A stretch of 64,000 nt of DNA, from the NCBI GenBank assembly GCA_030549775.1, contig CM060174.1:27904117-27968116 (forward strand), given 5' to 3'. This document shows positions 36,521-48,821 of this stretch, one piece after another. A program made the translations under genes and the position numbers. Below the pieces are notes generated by a model. The model did no database searches. It was not told where the DNA came from and saw nothing but the letters and a program-made list of their open reading frames with translations. The stretch comes from Tamarix chinensis. Its lineage: Eukaryota; Streptophyta; Magnoliopsida; Caryophyllales; Tamaricaceae. Numbering within the stretch: the stretch's first letter is position 1; the number at the start of each line of letters is the position of its first letter.

Positions 36521-38189
36521 AGTAATATGAATATTGCTAATAATACTTTAACACAGACCAATATAACTACCAAGACATATTTTAACTAGTAATAGTATGA
36601 TTAGCTAATTTAAGAATAATACCCTTATTTTTACTTATAAAACTACTATTATTATTAACCCTAATATTAGGCTATGATAAGGGTAGGTAGGAAATAATGA
36701 TAATTTTATTAAGAGAAAAAGTTAACCCTAGCGTTTCCCTCTTATAGGTGAACTAAGTCAAAAACCCTAAAGAGGCAGAAGAGCGTGCTCCAAGCCTCGT
36801 GCTATATTAGGTAAGGATATGGTTGGGGCCTAAAGTGTGTGAAAATGTGTTATATGTGTTGATTTGATGGGAGTGCCTTATATATTATATAACTTGATCT
36901 TGTAGCGCAACTTGCTAAGCATGGAGCTCAGGTAAGCTTTATGTGTTATGATATGTGTAAAGTGGTATTATTACTTGTGCTTGAATTATGCTTATGTAAT
37001 ATTTCCCCTCATGACATGCATGATAGGAGATTCTAAGTAGTATGATGTGGTTGTGAGAGAAATGGAAAAGAGTGAGAAAAGTGAGTTGACTAGAGCATGG
37101 TAAGGATGGTCTAATTATCGTATGACCTATGGATTGATGAAAGGAGGAATAATGAGAATAAATTTAAGGGAATGGACCAAAACGTGCATGGAGATTCTAA
37201 GGTTTGCATGGGATGGTTATCCTTTTCATGGGTATGAATTTTATGTGGGAAAAGTTAACTTGAGGGTTAAGTAAGGTATGGGAAGAATTGTTACGGTAAT
37301 TGGAGTCCGTATGTGAAAAATAGCATGTGGGTTGGTGTAAGAATGCATGGGAGACTATATTAGGGTTTTGAGAGGAAATATTAAGTGAGACAAGTGTGTA
37401 AGGAAGTAAAAACTAATGGAAATGGTTAGAATGAGGAGTAAAAGATGGCAGGGTGTCGCATGGAGGAAAAGTGAGCCAAGTGATAAAAATGTATTTGGGT
37501 GTTGAGGGAGTGACATAAAAGAAAGGAGAAGTACTAGGGTTTCTGGGAGCAAACTAGGGTTTTTGTGATCATGTATGGGAGTTGGATAGTGACGTTTTGA
37601 TGTCTGTTGTGGATCAAGGGAAGTGATGGTTTTGGTAACAAAGAAGAGTTTTAGGTTCTCATGGTGAGTGGAAAAAGATGGGAAGGAAGTCTTAGGGATA
37701 TAGGTTGTGTTGGATATGTGTCATGTGGAAGAGGTGATGGTAAGTCAGAGTGATGAATGAATAACATTGTATGATGAAATAGAGATACTAGGGTTTTGGG
37801 ATGGCTAACTAAGGTTTTGTGGCCACATTTGTTATATGGGAAGTAAAATGGGTTCTTGGGGATGAATTAGGTGAGGTGCTAAATTGGAGTAGCATAAGTT
37901 GGTGGGATAGAGGAACGTTGGGCCACATAAGCCAAATTAGGGTTCCCTAGAGAAAAACCCTAGAGAGTGATATTGAGCTGACTAAGAGAGATGGAAAGTG
38001 GGCCTCGGAGTTGAGTATTCATAGTAATGAGGAAAGAGTGGGAAAAGATGTCTAGATGTATTAGAAGAAGTAGAAGTCCCAAGATATGAGACAAAATTTT
38101 TGGGAAGTCGAGTGGGTCAAGCATGTCTAGTCAGGGTTGTGAGTGAAATAAGATATATTAAAACACTAAGCACTTAAAGAGAAAGATTA

Positions 38190-38800
38190 TCGAGCTAGAG
38201 CCCAGTGAGGTTATATATTTTTTGGTCCACCAATTATAATAGTGGTCAAGTGCATTTTGCCTTGTAAAGTGATTTTCTGGTCCACTGGCTATAATAGTGG
38301 TCAAGTGCATCTTGCCCTGGGAAGTGATTTTCAAATCCATTCGTTATAATAGTGATCAGGTGCGTTTATCCCTATTAAGTGTTTTCAATCCACCAGCTAT
38401 AATATTGGGGGATTCCACACTCTATAAACCAAACTTTGCATGATAATAAGTTATGGAAAGATACTAAATACTTACAGTGGCACACCTCATGAGTCGGGCC
38501 AGTGAGGATATATTTTTTCGGTCCATCTATTATAATAGTGGTCAGGTGTGTTCTTCCCTATGGAGTTTTTCCTGTCCATCGGCTATAATAGTGGGGTTTC
38601 CATACTCATGCAGAATTAATATGAGAAATATGTGAAACATAAATATATCACATAGAAAGACACTAATTATTTATAGTGGAACACCAAGTGAGTCAGGGCC
38701 AGTGAGGTTGATTTTTTGGACCACCGACTATAATAGTGGTAAGGTGTGTTTTGTCCTGTGGAGTGATTCCAGTCCACCGGCTATATTAGTAGGGTTTCCG
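38190..38800 (+). repeat. 54-55-bp subrepeats with TATAATAGTGG core (B2)
   Basis: AATAG or AATAT cores lie at 38238, 38293, 38348 and 38401, with further copies near 38535, 38587, 38734 and 38785, in groups separated by a 'cttacagtggcacacc' spacer. The arms carry 'tcaggtgcgtt-tgccctg'. Confidence 0.85.
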
Positions 38801-41498
38801 TACTCAAGCAGAATTAAATTAAGAAATGTGTAAGAATTAGTCTAAGTCTAGCATGATGGTATGAACCTGAATTATGCTTTGTATGCCTTACGTGTTTATT
38901 TTCTTACATGGCTTACCCATATGATTACCTTTCTTAGTACATAGCGTACTGACCACCCCTTTCAAGGGTGATGCTCATTCCCATGAGCAAAGGGCCCTTC
39001 TAAATTTGTGCATGTAGGTGGTACAGTATTTGATGCCTATGACGTATTGAATGCATCAGACGGAGAGGTGTGATGACTGTTGGACTTGCTTAGGGCCACA
39101 AGTGATGTTTACTAGACTCCCTTATATCCCTGTCTACTTATGTTTTCATTTTATTTCAGTTTTTTTTACGGCATTGTACCTTTTATCCCTTTTGGGAACT
39201 TGACTATGTAACTCATTTTCAATTGTAACAACTTTTATCAAGCACTCTGATTTACGTGCTATAAACACTTTGATTTCTATGAATCTTTTTTTAAGTTTAT
39301 CTAATGTCTTGTAGAAACTTTTCTTTAGCCTTGTGGTTAGTATGAGACTAGCCAAGGGGCGGGCTTATACTGATCACGACGGTAGCACCCCCGCGCTTGC
39401 AATTTTTTTTTAAATGAAAACTTTCAATTGTGATTTGTGGGGGGTTACAATCTATCCATAGCTCTAATAGCCCGACCAACCACCACCACCACCAGTGTTC
39501 ACCATCACCAACCTATCCCGGCTCCCTACATAACACCTCCCTTCATCTTCTCCCAGCACAGCCAACCAATCCAACGCCACCGCCCACTACCATCTTCTTC
39601 CCCTGCCTCTACCAAGAGCCATCACAACCAAACCACTACCCCCTTCTTCTACCCTATTTTCTTAGTAGAGCTATCCTCCACCATCTCCCAACATCACAAC
39701 TCTTTCCCCCAACCAAACAGTGCCTTGTGCACCACCTGCCACCCTACAACACACACCCTCGGCCATCACCATCCACCACATCCTCTACAAAATAGCCCCA
39801 GCCTCCACCTACTACCCTTCGAACTACCAACCTCCAAGCACCCAAACAACCCCTAGCCCCTTCCTTTTCTGTCCCTTTGAGGCCCACGCACCAGCTACCA
39901 TTCTCCTCCTCCTACGCAGCAAGTCGCCCAGCCTAGCAACAACCGCCTACCACCGTCGACTACCAAGCAAACCCCCACTGAGCCAATCCCAGCCACACCA
40001 CCCACCAGCCTGCACAACATTACGCACCTCCTCGCTACCTTTTTCCCTCTCGTGTACATGTCTCACGTTGTGCATGCAGCATGAGCTGTGTTATTTTTTT
40101 TAAAAGATTTTTGGCACCCATTTTAAATGTAAAGGTATTTTGGTAATTTTTGTAAAATAAATACTTTATTATTATAATTAATATTTTACCAGATAGATAT
40201 TAATTTGGTAATTGTGGTATTATTTTTAGGTACAAAAGGTTGATTAGCATGATCTGATAACTTTAGTAGGATATCGCTATTTTTGTATTCTTCTTGGAAT
40301 TTAGGTAATCGTTATACTCTGCTAAAACGATAAATATTATGTGATAGAATATTAAGGTTTTTATGTATGAATGTGTTAAACATGATTCGTTATGATATAA
40401 TTATGTAGTATTAGTTGTTATCATGAAAATCAGAATAATGACCATGTTATCTGATATAAAATATATCGAGTACGAATGTGTGATCAAAATGATTATTATG
40501 TCTGAAAAATATTTCGTATAATAGGTATGTATAAAATAATAAATGGAGCATAGTTGAACATAATTCAGGAATAAATATTATAGATAAGTGCCCTAGGGCT
40601 AATTTGGTTATTTTGAGTGTAATATGGTTTTATCCTGAAAAGCCTATCTCTTATGTATTATTTGTTGTTGAATATGTGAGCATGTGTTTTAGATGGATTA
40701 AAAGTGCATAATAGGATTTTATGTGTAGAATTATGTATAAGGGAAAAAAGGTCATTTAGCATATCTAATTATCTAAATCACATAATGAATACTTTATTTA
40801 TGGTGTTTTAGCCTTTTCATGACAAATTAATAAATAAAATGGAATTAGTATTTAAATAGATGATAATCTAGAAAATTTTGGTTTCAGGGGTATTTTGGTC
40901 TTTTCTACTTAAAGTGTCTAGATGTGAATAATTGAGCCTAGTATGACCTTAGTATATTTTAATGTTGGCCTCGATATTGACATTGATTATGGTTGTCTCG
41001 AATGATTGAAAATAAGCAAAAATGATTTAGTATGGAATTTGGTTTTATCTGTATTATATATGATTTCATTGTCACCTTATTAAAATACTAATACTTAAGG
41101 TGAAAGACCTTAAGATCAGGAATGGTGGCTCCTCAAGGGTTGGTACTTTAAGGACGTGATTTAGCCTATGATTGATATACTAGATTTTTACTGGTGTGCC
41201 TTAGTGTCCTAGTCAGACCCTACATCTTACTCTATTTTGTTCTACAAACTAATAAGGGGTATGTATACTTATGGATTAGGTGTCCTTGTCGGTAGGGTAC
41301 TGTGTTACATTCATGTACTAGTGTGACCAAGGTACTTGTGCGTCCTTAGGTTGATCGTCAGTAGGATAGTGTGTTGCATTAGTGCACTAGTATGACTAGA
41401 GTACCTCTGTGTCTCTAGGTTGATTGATATCCCCTTAAGAAAGTAAATAAAAATGGAAATGATCAGATTTGATTGAAATAATGATTATGGGATTGTTT

Positions 41499-41790
41499 AG
41501 TAGCAGCATTCGTGCCTACCTATGGCTTTGGTAGTAGCCTTTATGCCTACTTGTGGTTTTGGTAGTAGCCTTCTTACCTACCTATGGTTTCAGTGGCAGC
41601 CTTCGTACCTACCTATGATTTTGATAGCGGCCTTTGTGCCTACCTGTGGTTTTGGTAGTACCTTCGTGCCTACCTGTGGTTTCGGTAGTAGCCTTTGTGC
41701 CTACCTGTGGTTTTAGTAGCAGCCTTTATGCCTACCTGCATTTTCCTATGGTTTTGGTAGCAACCTTCGTGCCTACCTATGTTGGTATTA
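41499..41790 (+). repeat. 31-bp tandem repeat in LTR C1, about nine units
   Basis: The unit resembles TAGTAGCCTTCGTGCCTACC followed by a TATGGTTTTGG tail. Unit starts step by 31 bases (for example 41536, 41567, 41598, 41629), with a few one-base changes. Because 31 is not a multiple of 3, the repeated PTCGFGS-like peptide in small frames is an artefact. C2 and C3 lack this array. Confidence 0.9.
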
Positions 41791-42638
41791 TGTCTGTGAG
41801 CATACATATGATGTCATGAATTCTATTATGTTTTACCTGTAGGTATACCTAGGATGATATGGATCTTAGTATATTATACCTGTGATGCATATAATTGGTT
41901 AGGATTTATGTTGAGTCATGAATTATGTTGTGAAGGTTAAAATTGTTGTGTAGAGTTGGGTTCTAACTATTGCTTCAGAGAGTATCTCTAGGATTTTTAT
42001 TAATAAGTTTAGTTGTTTCAGATGAATGAATATGAGTAGTATGTGACCTTAATGGAATTTGATTATCTAAATGATTATTGTATATCAATCATCGTATGTA
42101 TATGTATATGTCTTATACCATGTTATTTTTATGCCTTGCATGTGTTCCATGCTATGTTATCATATTAGTTTGGTATAAAGGGTTACTCAATACCGTAGTA
42201 CTAAAAGGTTCATTCTCATGGGCCCCTACCTATTCAATGGGTAGTGGACTTTGTAGGTCATCCTCTGAGTTTAGTCAAATGCTACTAGTTTGGATTTGAG
42301 AGCGTAAAATTATCTGGTGTCTCTGTTACTATCTTATTTCCAGTTGTATTTGGACCCTTATATCCTCCTATAATTTCTCTCTTGAGTTTTTTAAAACTGC
42401 TGATGTTGTTTTTAATTAACATGGTATTTATCTAACATTCTCTCTATTATGATTTATGTAACCATGTTATTAATTTAAATAGAGTAATGATTTCAGCATT
42501 AGCACTTGGTATGAAAATAGTAGAGGAAATCAGACTTCTACGACGTGTGGTGGTAACACCCTTCGTTTTTTTATTATTTTAGCTTCCGCTTTTAACTTTG
42601 AAATGAAATTTTTCAATAATAATTTTTGGAGTGTTCCA

Positions 42639-42643
42639 GAGGG
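42639..42643. repeat. Target-site duplication of solo LTR C1, right copy
   Basis: GAGGG directly after GTGTTCCA. Confidence 0.85.
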
Positions 42644-44078
42644 TTTAGCTGTTATGACTAGGTAGACTATTAAGGGAGCCACAATTACTTTTGGATTTCC
42701 CCTAGTGAAAGCATTTTCCATGGTTACAAGGGAGTAAAATAAAAGAAAACCTTGAAGAAGTGTAGTAAGATGTCATATATAACTAGTTGGGGTTACACAT
42801 ATGTGAAACTTGTAGCATGGATACCTTACAATTTATAAATGGTGCTATGGTTTGAGGCTAATGTTGGTGTGTATGTTTATGATGATTTACCTAATAAGTT
42901 GTGATAGAGGGTGAATATGGATGTCTTTAAGTAAGTGGGGGAAGCAGGTTCCTTCTCACAGCAAAATAGTTCGAGAGATATAGTAAAGTGTATAAGCATT
43001 AAGGTTGAGTATAGGTTAATATGCTTAATGAATTGAGGTTGGTGGATGTTAAGTTTAACCACACACAAATGTTGATAAAGGTTGCATGATTGTTATGCAA
43101 CTACGATTAGACATAGTTGGAGGTGATGTGGATTCATCTAGTTTATTCATTTTTAAGGAGATCATCACCTTAATATATTGTTCTTGTTTTGGTTTGGTTC
43201 TCCATGAGTGAGTGTTCATTAATATTCATATATAGCTAATTGAGAACATAAGTAAAGGAATATTGACATGCATTGGAGAAAATTAAGGTAATGGTTTTGA
43301 GATTAAGGTTAGTTCACATGGATTAGAATTTAGAGGTAACTATAAGCATGGATTTGGTTTTGGTAGTTTCCAGAGAAATAAAAAGGAACTTATAAAGTAG
43401 TAGGGAGTTGGCCTTAGAGGTAAATTTTGAGGCTCATTATTGTTGTTGGGGATCAAAGTTTCATATGTTGTTGTGATGTTGTAAGTGGCATAGAAGAATT
43501 GTATGTGGTTAATTTATGTTTTAAAGGTGAACTTGTTGTTATGTGTCTAGAATAGAGCTCCTTAATATTTTCTCCTTTTGAGCTTCATTAATCACTTTTT
43601 TCTTTATTTTCATACCTTATTTCTATTTTTTTAACTTCTTTTGGAGTAAATCATGGACTTATTGACTTGACACATACCCAAATCAATTCTTTACCTTTTT
43701 CCTGTTGTACTTTAAGGATGAAGTTTTCTTTTAATGGAAGAGTGAGTTAACATCTTGTTCCTCCAAAACCTGATTGCTTTAGGATTTATTTTAATTTGAG
43801 ATAAAGAAATGTCATATTTTCAATATATTTTTTTACATTCGTGATGAAATTTTCTACTCTTTCTATAATTTTAGGCTCTGTTAAGCCATTTAAGCTCTAT
43901 TCTCATTTGTAACAATCCATACATTTTCTCTAAAATGTAATTTTTATCCTTAAAAACCTTCATAAGTTATTTCTTAGCATTCAAGATATTCTAAGAAACG
44001 TATTTGTAGATACCTTTTAGCTTGCATTAAGAAACACATTTTTCCGAGCCGTTCTTGAAAAGTATTATTTATATGCAG
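42644..44078 (+). other. Non-coding DNA, possibly interior of the element starting at 33203
   Basis: This is the right flank of the C1 insertion, so it was once joined to 33823. It holds no convincing gag or pol motif. The open frames (42530-42721 and 42877-43068, minus) show nothing recognisable. From 43560 the sequence becomes T-rich. Confidence 0.4.
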
Positions 44079-44880
44079 TGTAATACCCTAATTTTGGGGG
44101 GGGGGGAATTTAATTTTTAAGTCAATGCGGAAGTGCTTTAAAAGAAAAACCAGAGAATGTTACTACCACATCAACCATGAGAAATGTGTGACCATTACCT
44201 AACCCATGTCTGATGTAAGGTAAAATGAAATAAGAATAAAAATATGCATGATCATAACATTAATGTGACAATACAAGATAAAAAAAGGATAAAACAATAT
44301 CATAGATAGAATGAACTTGATAGTTTTATAAAGAAAAATACAAGAAATCGAGCTAAATTTTTAAATAACTAGAAATATATAAACATCCCAATGCATTGGG
44401 TAAAATACTAATAACCAGTTACCCTAACTCTTAGGCACAATAATAAATCTCCAAGCTGAAGCAATAACCCAATAATGGCGCATGTCATCACCCTCAGCAT
44501 ACTCTAACCAAGAGTTGTAACCCTGCAAATTATCCTCTACTCTTCTGATCAGAAGTCGAATCATCACAGTGACCACACAAATGCAGTATCAGTATGGTGA
44601 ACTACTAGTAAAACATACTATCTAAAACATGGTAAGGCTCATGCAACACATTGAAGTCACATAACAATATGGTGATATCATATCGATACAACTCAAATAC
44701 AACATGGCATACTTGCATGGAAATCATGGAAGCATTGAAATATAATAATAAATGCAATTCATAAAATATCAACCATATTAGAATCCTTCCTTTCGTGACC
44801 ACATGATTCACAATAAAATCCACACCTAACCAAATAGGTATTTTAACAACACACCATAAGACCATTTGGGTATTTTACAA

Positions 44881-45140
44881 AGCTCATGCCAAACACCTCA
44901 TTAGGCATAAAAGACTATAATTAGGTGTTTTACAATGCTCACCAAACACCTTATACCAATTGGGAGTTTTACAGTGCTCACACCAAACAACTGATTAGGC
45001 ATAAAAACCTCTAATTGAGTGTTTTATAGTGCTCACACCAAACACCTCATTAGGCATAAAAGCCTCCAATTGGGTGTTTTAGAGTGCTCACAGTAAACTC
45101 CTCATACCAATTGGGTGTTTAGAGATGACACCAAACTTAA
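44881..45140 (-). repeat. 55-bp tandem repeat in A3
   Basis: GCTCA words start at 44881, 44936, 44974, 45030 and 45085, giving mostly 55-base steps with one short unit. The unit holds CCAAACACCTCATTAGGCAT and 'aattgggtgtttta'. Confidence 0.85.
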
Positions 45141-45284
45141 CAAAAAATCATGTCCCAAATACCATCATGGTCGTTCATATTAAATAAGGTCAATCATAAT
45201 TGAAATTATAATTAAAATATTGTAAATGCATAGAAGTATCAACAAAAAAGGACCAAGATAAACACAAAAAATTATAACAAACCA

Positions 45285-45770
45285 GTCGTCTTCCAACCAG
45301 ACTAGTCGATCAGTTCTTCAGACCAACCGACTAGTCTGGTCATACCAGACCTAGACTAAGGCAACATTAAAGAACTAGTCGACTGTTGGATTCACCGATT
45401 AACTATGCATGTGAACCAATCAAATTTTTTGGTGCAAACGATCTATGGATCTAAGCAAAGACCAACCCATTTTAGCCCACAGAGAAACCAATTGATGGGT
45501 TTGACCAACTAATTAACTAATCTTAGTAATCAGCTAATTAGTTTGGTCTAACTGATCAATGGGTCTAAGTAGAGACCAAACCATTTTGATTTGTAGGGAT
45601 ACCAATAAATGGGTTTGACAAATTGATCAATTTTTCATCAAAACCAATTAACTAGTTCATCAAACCAATCAACTGGCCTCGCGAGAAACCGATATAAAAC
45701 TCTAAACAATTTAACTCCTTGAAAAACCAGTCGATGGGTTCAAGGAACCGATTGAATGGTCTAAGTAAAC
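45285..45770. repeat. Family-A motif cluster in A3
   Basis: Many words of the type AACCAGTCG, ACTAGTCGAC, CCAATTGATGGG and ACCAATTAACTAG occur, spaced about 20-50 bases. It is the longest and densest of these clusters in the window. Confidence 0.65.
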
Positions 45771-48700
45771 ACTACCATGACTTGTGAAACACACTCCAAA
45801 TTTTATCACACATTAATATAGTAATGCTATCATGCTTCTATGTGAAAACCCACATAAGTATACATGCTAGATAAATATAATCTCATGGATATGTAATAAC
45901 GTACATATTTAAACAAATCATACTTAAACAACCCATTTTATGCTTAAAATCTCTAAATTCCAACAACACTAATTTGGGGAGAATTATACCACATGTTCAT
46001 ACCATTGAACACAATTAGATCATACTAACATAAGCACCAAATACATGGAACCCCATTATACCACATAAACCTAATTATGTTAAAGGTAAGAATGCATTAC
46101 CTTGAAGTAATACTCCTAGCACAAAACTCCTACCAAATGGCTTATCTAGCAAAAAATTGCTTCCTAAGAGAATAAAAGTAAAAAATATTTAAAAATCATC
46201 TTTCAAAAATCGATTAAAATCAAAGAAAGGTTAGAATAAGATGAAGAAAACAAAACACCACCATTGTCTCAATAATAAGGTGCTAAAGGAAGAGCTAAAA
46301 TCTTCAAAACTTTTCAACCTTAATTCTTCCTTACTAAAGGAGGAGAGAACTAAAACCAAGATTAGAATAAGAGAATGGAACAAAATGCTTGGACAATGAA
46401 AGGAGAAAATTAGAGATAACCTTTGTTTTTCTCAATAGAGGAAAAAAGGGAAAAGGGGGAAAATGGAAAGGTACTCAATAATTGGGGAAATTTTCCATAA
46501 GAGAAGGGAGAAGAGAGAAATAACACAAGTGGGGAATGATAATGGATAAGAAATTAGAAGCATAGAGGCAAGGCTAGTCGACATTCTCAGGGAAAAGGGG
46601 GATGATAATGGTGAGGTTGAGTGTAGACAAGCCAATAAGTGAGGGCTAACTTGATGAGGTGGTGGGGTGTTGAGTGTAGTTAGAAATGGGCATGGTAGTT
46701 GGTTGTCAAATCAGTGAATGGTGCACAAAGTCAATCATATATTCCCATCTACAAAAAAGGAAGAAGTGTGGGAGACGAAAGAGGTGAAGCTTGCCTCCAT
46801 AAGCTCCTTTTTGGTAAAATTTTCTTAATTAAAATTATGTGATGATATAAATAATGTGAAAATAATCCCACAGTAGTAAGACATTCTCATTAGCATATAT
46901 CCCAAATTGATCTACATGTATAACCAGAGACTTGCATTTTTATTTTGTAGATAACCAATAGACTATTTTCCTAAACTGATTGACTGGTTATACTAAAATA
47001 TCATATCATTAGATATTTTGGCTCTTATTATATTTCCAATGTTTATGAAAAACTCTAATCATAGTCACTTTTTATTAGTAAGAATATTTTGATGCTTTAG
47101 GATTATTTTACATTATTTGTCTCATCTTATAATTTTATTTAGCTACAAATTCCTTAAAAGTAGTTTTGAGGTACTTTCTCACATACACTACCTCTCCTTC
47201 ACTTTCCTCTCTCCTTTAGCAAAGATGGTTTCATATAGATATTCCAACACCCCTAACGTGCCTTAATTATTCCATAACCTAATTACACTTCATCTCCTCC
47301 ATTTTCATCATTATCTTTCTTGCACTCAAGTCCCCTACACTCGACCATGGTCAATTATCCCTCATTCCTTCCTATTTGATATGCCAACCCCCTAGTCTCC
47401 CTTAGGATTCATTTTGTATTTATTTTAACCTTGGCCTGAAAAACTTTCTCTTCTTTTTTATTTCACTTATTTTTTATCTTTCTAAGTGTTTGGCATTTTC
47501 TTATCTTCTTTCCACTTCTATTTTACTAGAAAACAATGTCTTTGCCTCTTGATATTCCTCCCTTGAAAAACAAATTTCTCTCCTCTCTTCTCTTAACATT
47601 ATCCTTAGTTTTCCCTTATCTTCCCCATTAAATAAGAAAGTATTAAGGTATAGAGAAAGGTTAAAGGTCTTATCTTTTCTATTCCTTGTAACTTTATTTT
47701 TAGGAGAATGCTGAGTTGTATTTTTTTCTTCTCTTCTATTTTATCTTTTAATTTTCTTTCAAGGGAGTTTTTGATTGTTTTTTATTATTAATTCTCTTAG
47801 GAAAATTAAGATCCTTGGTATATGTCATCAAGTTAGGAGTTTATTCTTGGGCTAGGAAATTTCTTCTTAGAGGTAAGACATATCTATCTTTAATATGTCT
47901 AAGGATCTATGTTGGCAATTATAGTCTCATTTCCTTGGTGTGTTCTATGATGCATATGTTTTATTTTGAATCATTGATTTTCAAAAGTTTTAATGTTTAT
48001 ATCTTTTGAATTTGGATCATGTTTTGAGTATTTTGATATCAAGCATGAGCTTGGTGACTTATGCATGAATATGATGTGTATTGATTATCTATCATGAATC
48101 CATGTGTTTTAAGTGTGAATTTTTTTTCTTTTTTGTTCTACAAAAAAGGATCATGACATGGTTATTTTGGGAAGATTGTGTGATTTTTTTTATTATGAAT
48201 ATTCGGGTTTGGGTGATAGTTTCCCTAGACCGAGTAATTAGTTAGCCAAACTAGTCAACTAGCTCATGTGAATATTCAATGAGTTTCCGAGACCTGTAGA
48301 CTAATCATTTTGTATTCAAAGTGGTTTTGGTCTCAGCTTAGACACATTCAATGGCATTAAATCATGATCCTATCGATGCATAATTGGAATTAAAGGAAAT
48401 TAAAATGATAAGTATTATCGAGTGACTTGGAATCATTGTTTAATAAGTTTTTTGTTATCTCTTAAATACCCAATTAGGTAGCTTGGATCCCTTGGTTTTG
48501 TTCAATGTTACCACTTAGAAACGCCGAAATTGTTAGTGATATAAATGAGTTGTTATTTGTGATATCATCTAATAATTACTAATAAAGGAAATTAAGAGTT
48601 TGATCAATCCATTTTCTCCAAAACTTGAGGTATCTTATTAAGATTAAGTGGGTAGATCACCTATATGATTATTATTTATTTCACTTGGTACTTATTTTCC

Positions 48701-48816
48701 TTTTTTACCGGGTTGTTGTTAGTAGGAGTATGTGAACATTTATATGGTATAGGATTAATATTGTGGTGGGCCCACATAGCATCAATGTCTAACTTAGGTT
48801 GGTGTAGTATCCCTAT

Positions 48817-48821
48817 ACAAG
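48817..48821. repeat. Target-site duplication of B3, left copy
   Basis: ACAAG; the right copy, 51255-51259, reads ATAAG (one change). Confidence 0.7.

Larger units (their letters stand above)
34688..39449 (+). mobile_element. Family-B solo LTR B2 (about 4.76 kb), inside C1
   Basis: It begins TGAAATACCCCAAAACCC and ends GGGGGGTTACA. Flanks are GTCCA and ATCTA, an imperfect duplication. Order: AT-rich start, C/T-rich tract, TATA at 35550, CCACC-rich leader, ATT microsatellite (36190-36520), GAGCGTGCTC, subrepeats (38190-38800), conserved block (38930-38990). Frames in the leader, such as 35451-36107, are proline/serine/histidine-rich composition artefacts with no family match I can see. Confidence 0.85.
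33824..42638 (+). mobile_element. Family-C solo LTR C1 (about 4.05 kb net), split by B2
   Basis: It starts TGTAATACCCC and ends GGAGTGTTCCA, with an exact 5-bp GAGGG duplication outside both ends. That proves both termini belong to one insertion and that B2 inside came later. The LTR sequence is 33824-34687 plus 39450-42638. Its C/T- and CCACC-rich leader (about 34340-34687, continuing 39450-40080) is cut by B2. Further on are the GGTAGGGTACTG repeats (41110-41430) and the 31-bp tandem repeat. No interior, primer site or coding region is present. The open frames in the leader (34352-34690, 39430-40103) are low-complexity artefacts. Confidence 0.87.
44079..46812 (-). mobile_element. Family-A LTR A3, minus strand
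   Basis: The edge TGTAATACCCTAATTTTG, followed by an 11-base G run, is the reverse of the family-A LTR end. Moving right, the sequence matches the 5' LTR of A1 in reverse: the TAAGGTAAAATGAA and 'tgtgaccattacc' block (18750-18810 in A1), a tandem array, the motif cluster (45285-45770), then the purine-rich reverse of the C/T tract (46200-46800). It lacks roughly the first 600 bases of the LTR, so it is truncated where it meets A2. Confidence 0.7.

Noticed and set aside
28355..39449. B1 and B2 as the two LTRs of one element
   Set aside because: The 1.66 kb between them contains another LTR end with a primer site and the start of C1, whose GAGGG duplication shows B2 is inside C1. They are separate insertions.
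41522..41819. Repeated PTCGFGS-like peptide as a repeat protein
   Set aside because: The DNA unit is 31 bases, so the frame shifts every unit; it is a DNA tandem repeat.
44094..44106. Run of eleven G as a structural signal such as a quadruplex
   Set aside because: A single G run at an LTR edge without further G tracts nearby; may be slippage or a sequencing artefact.
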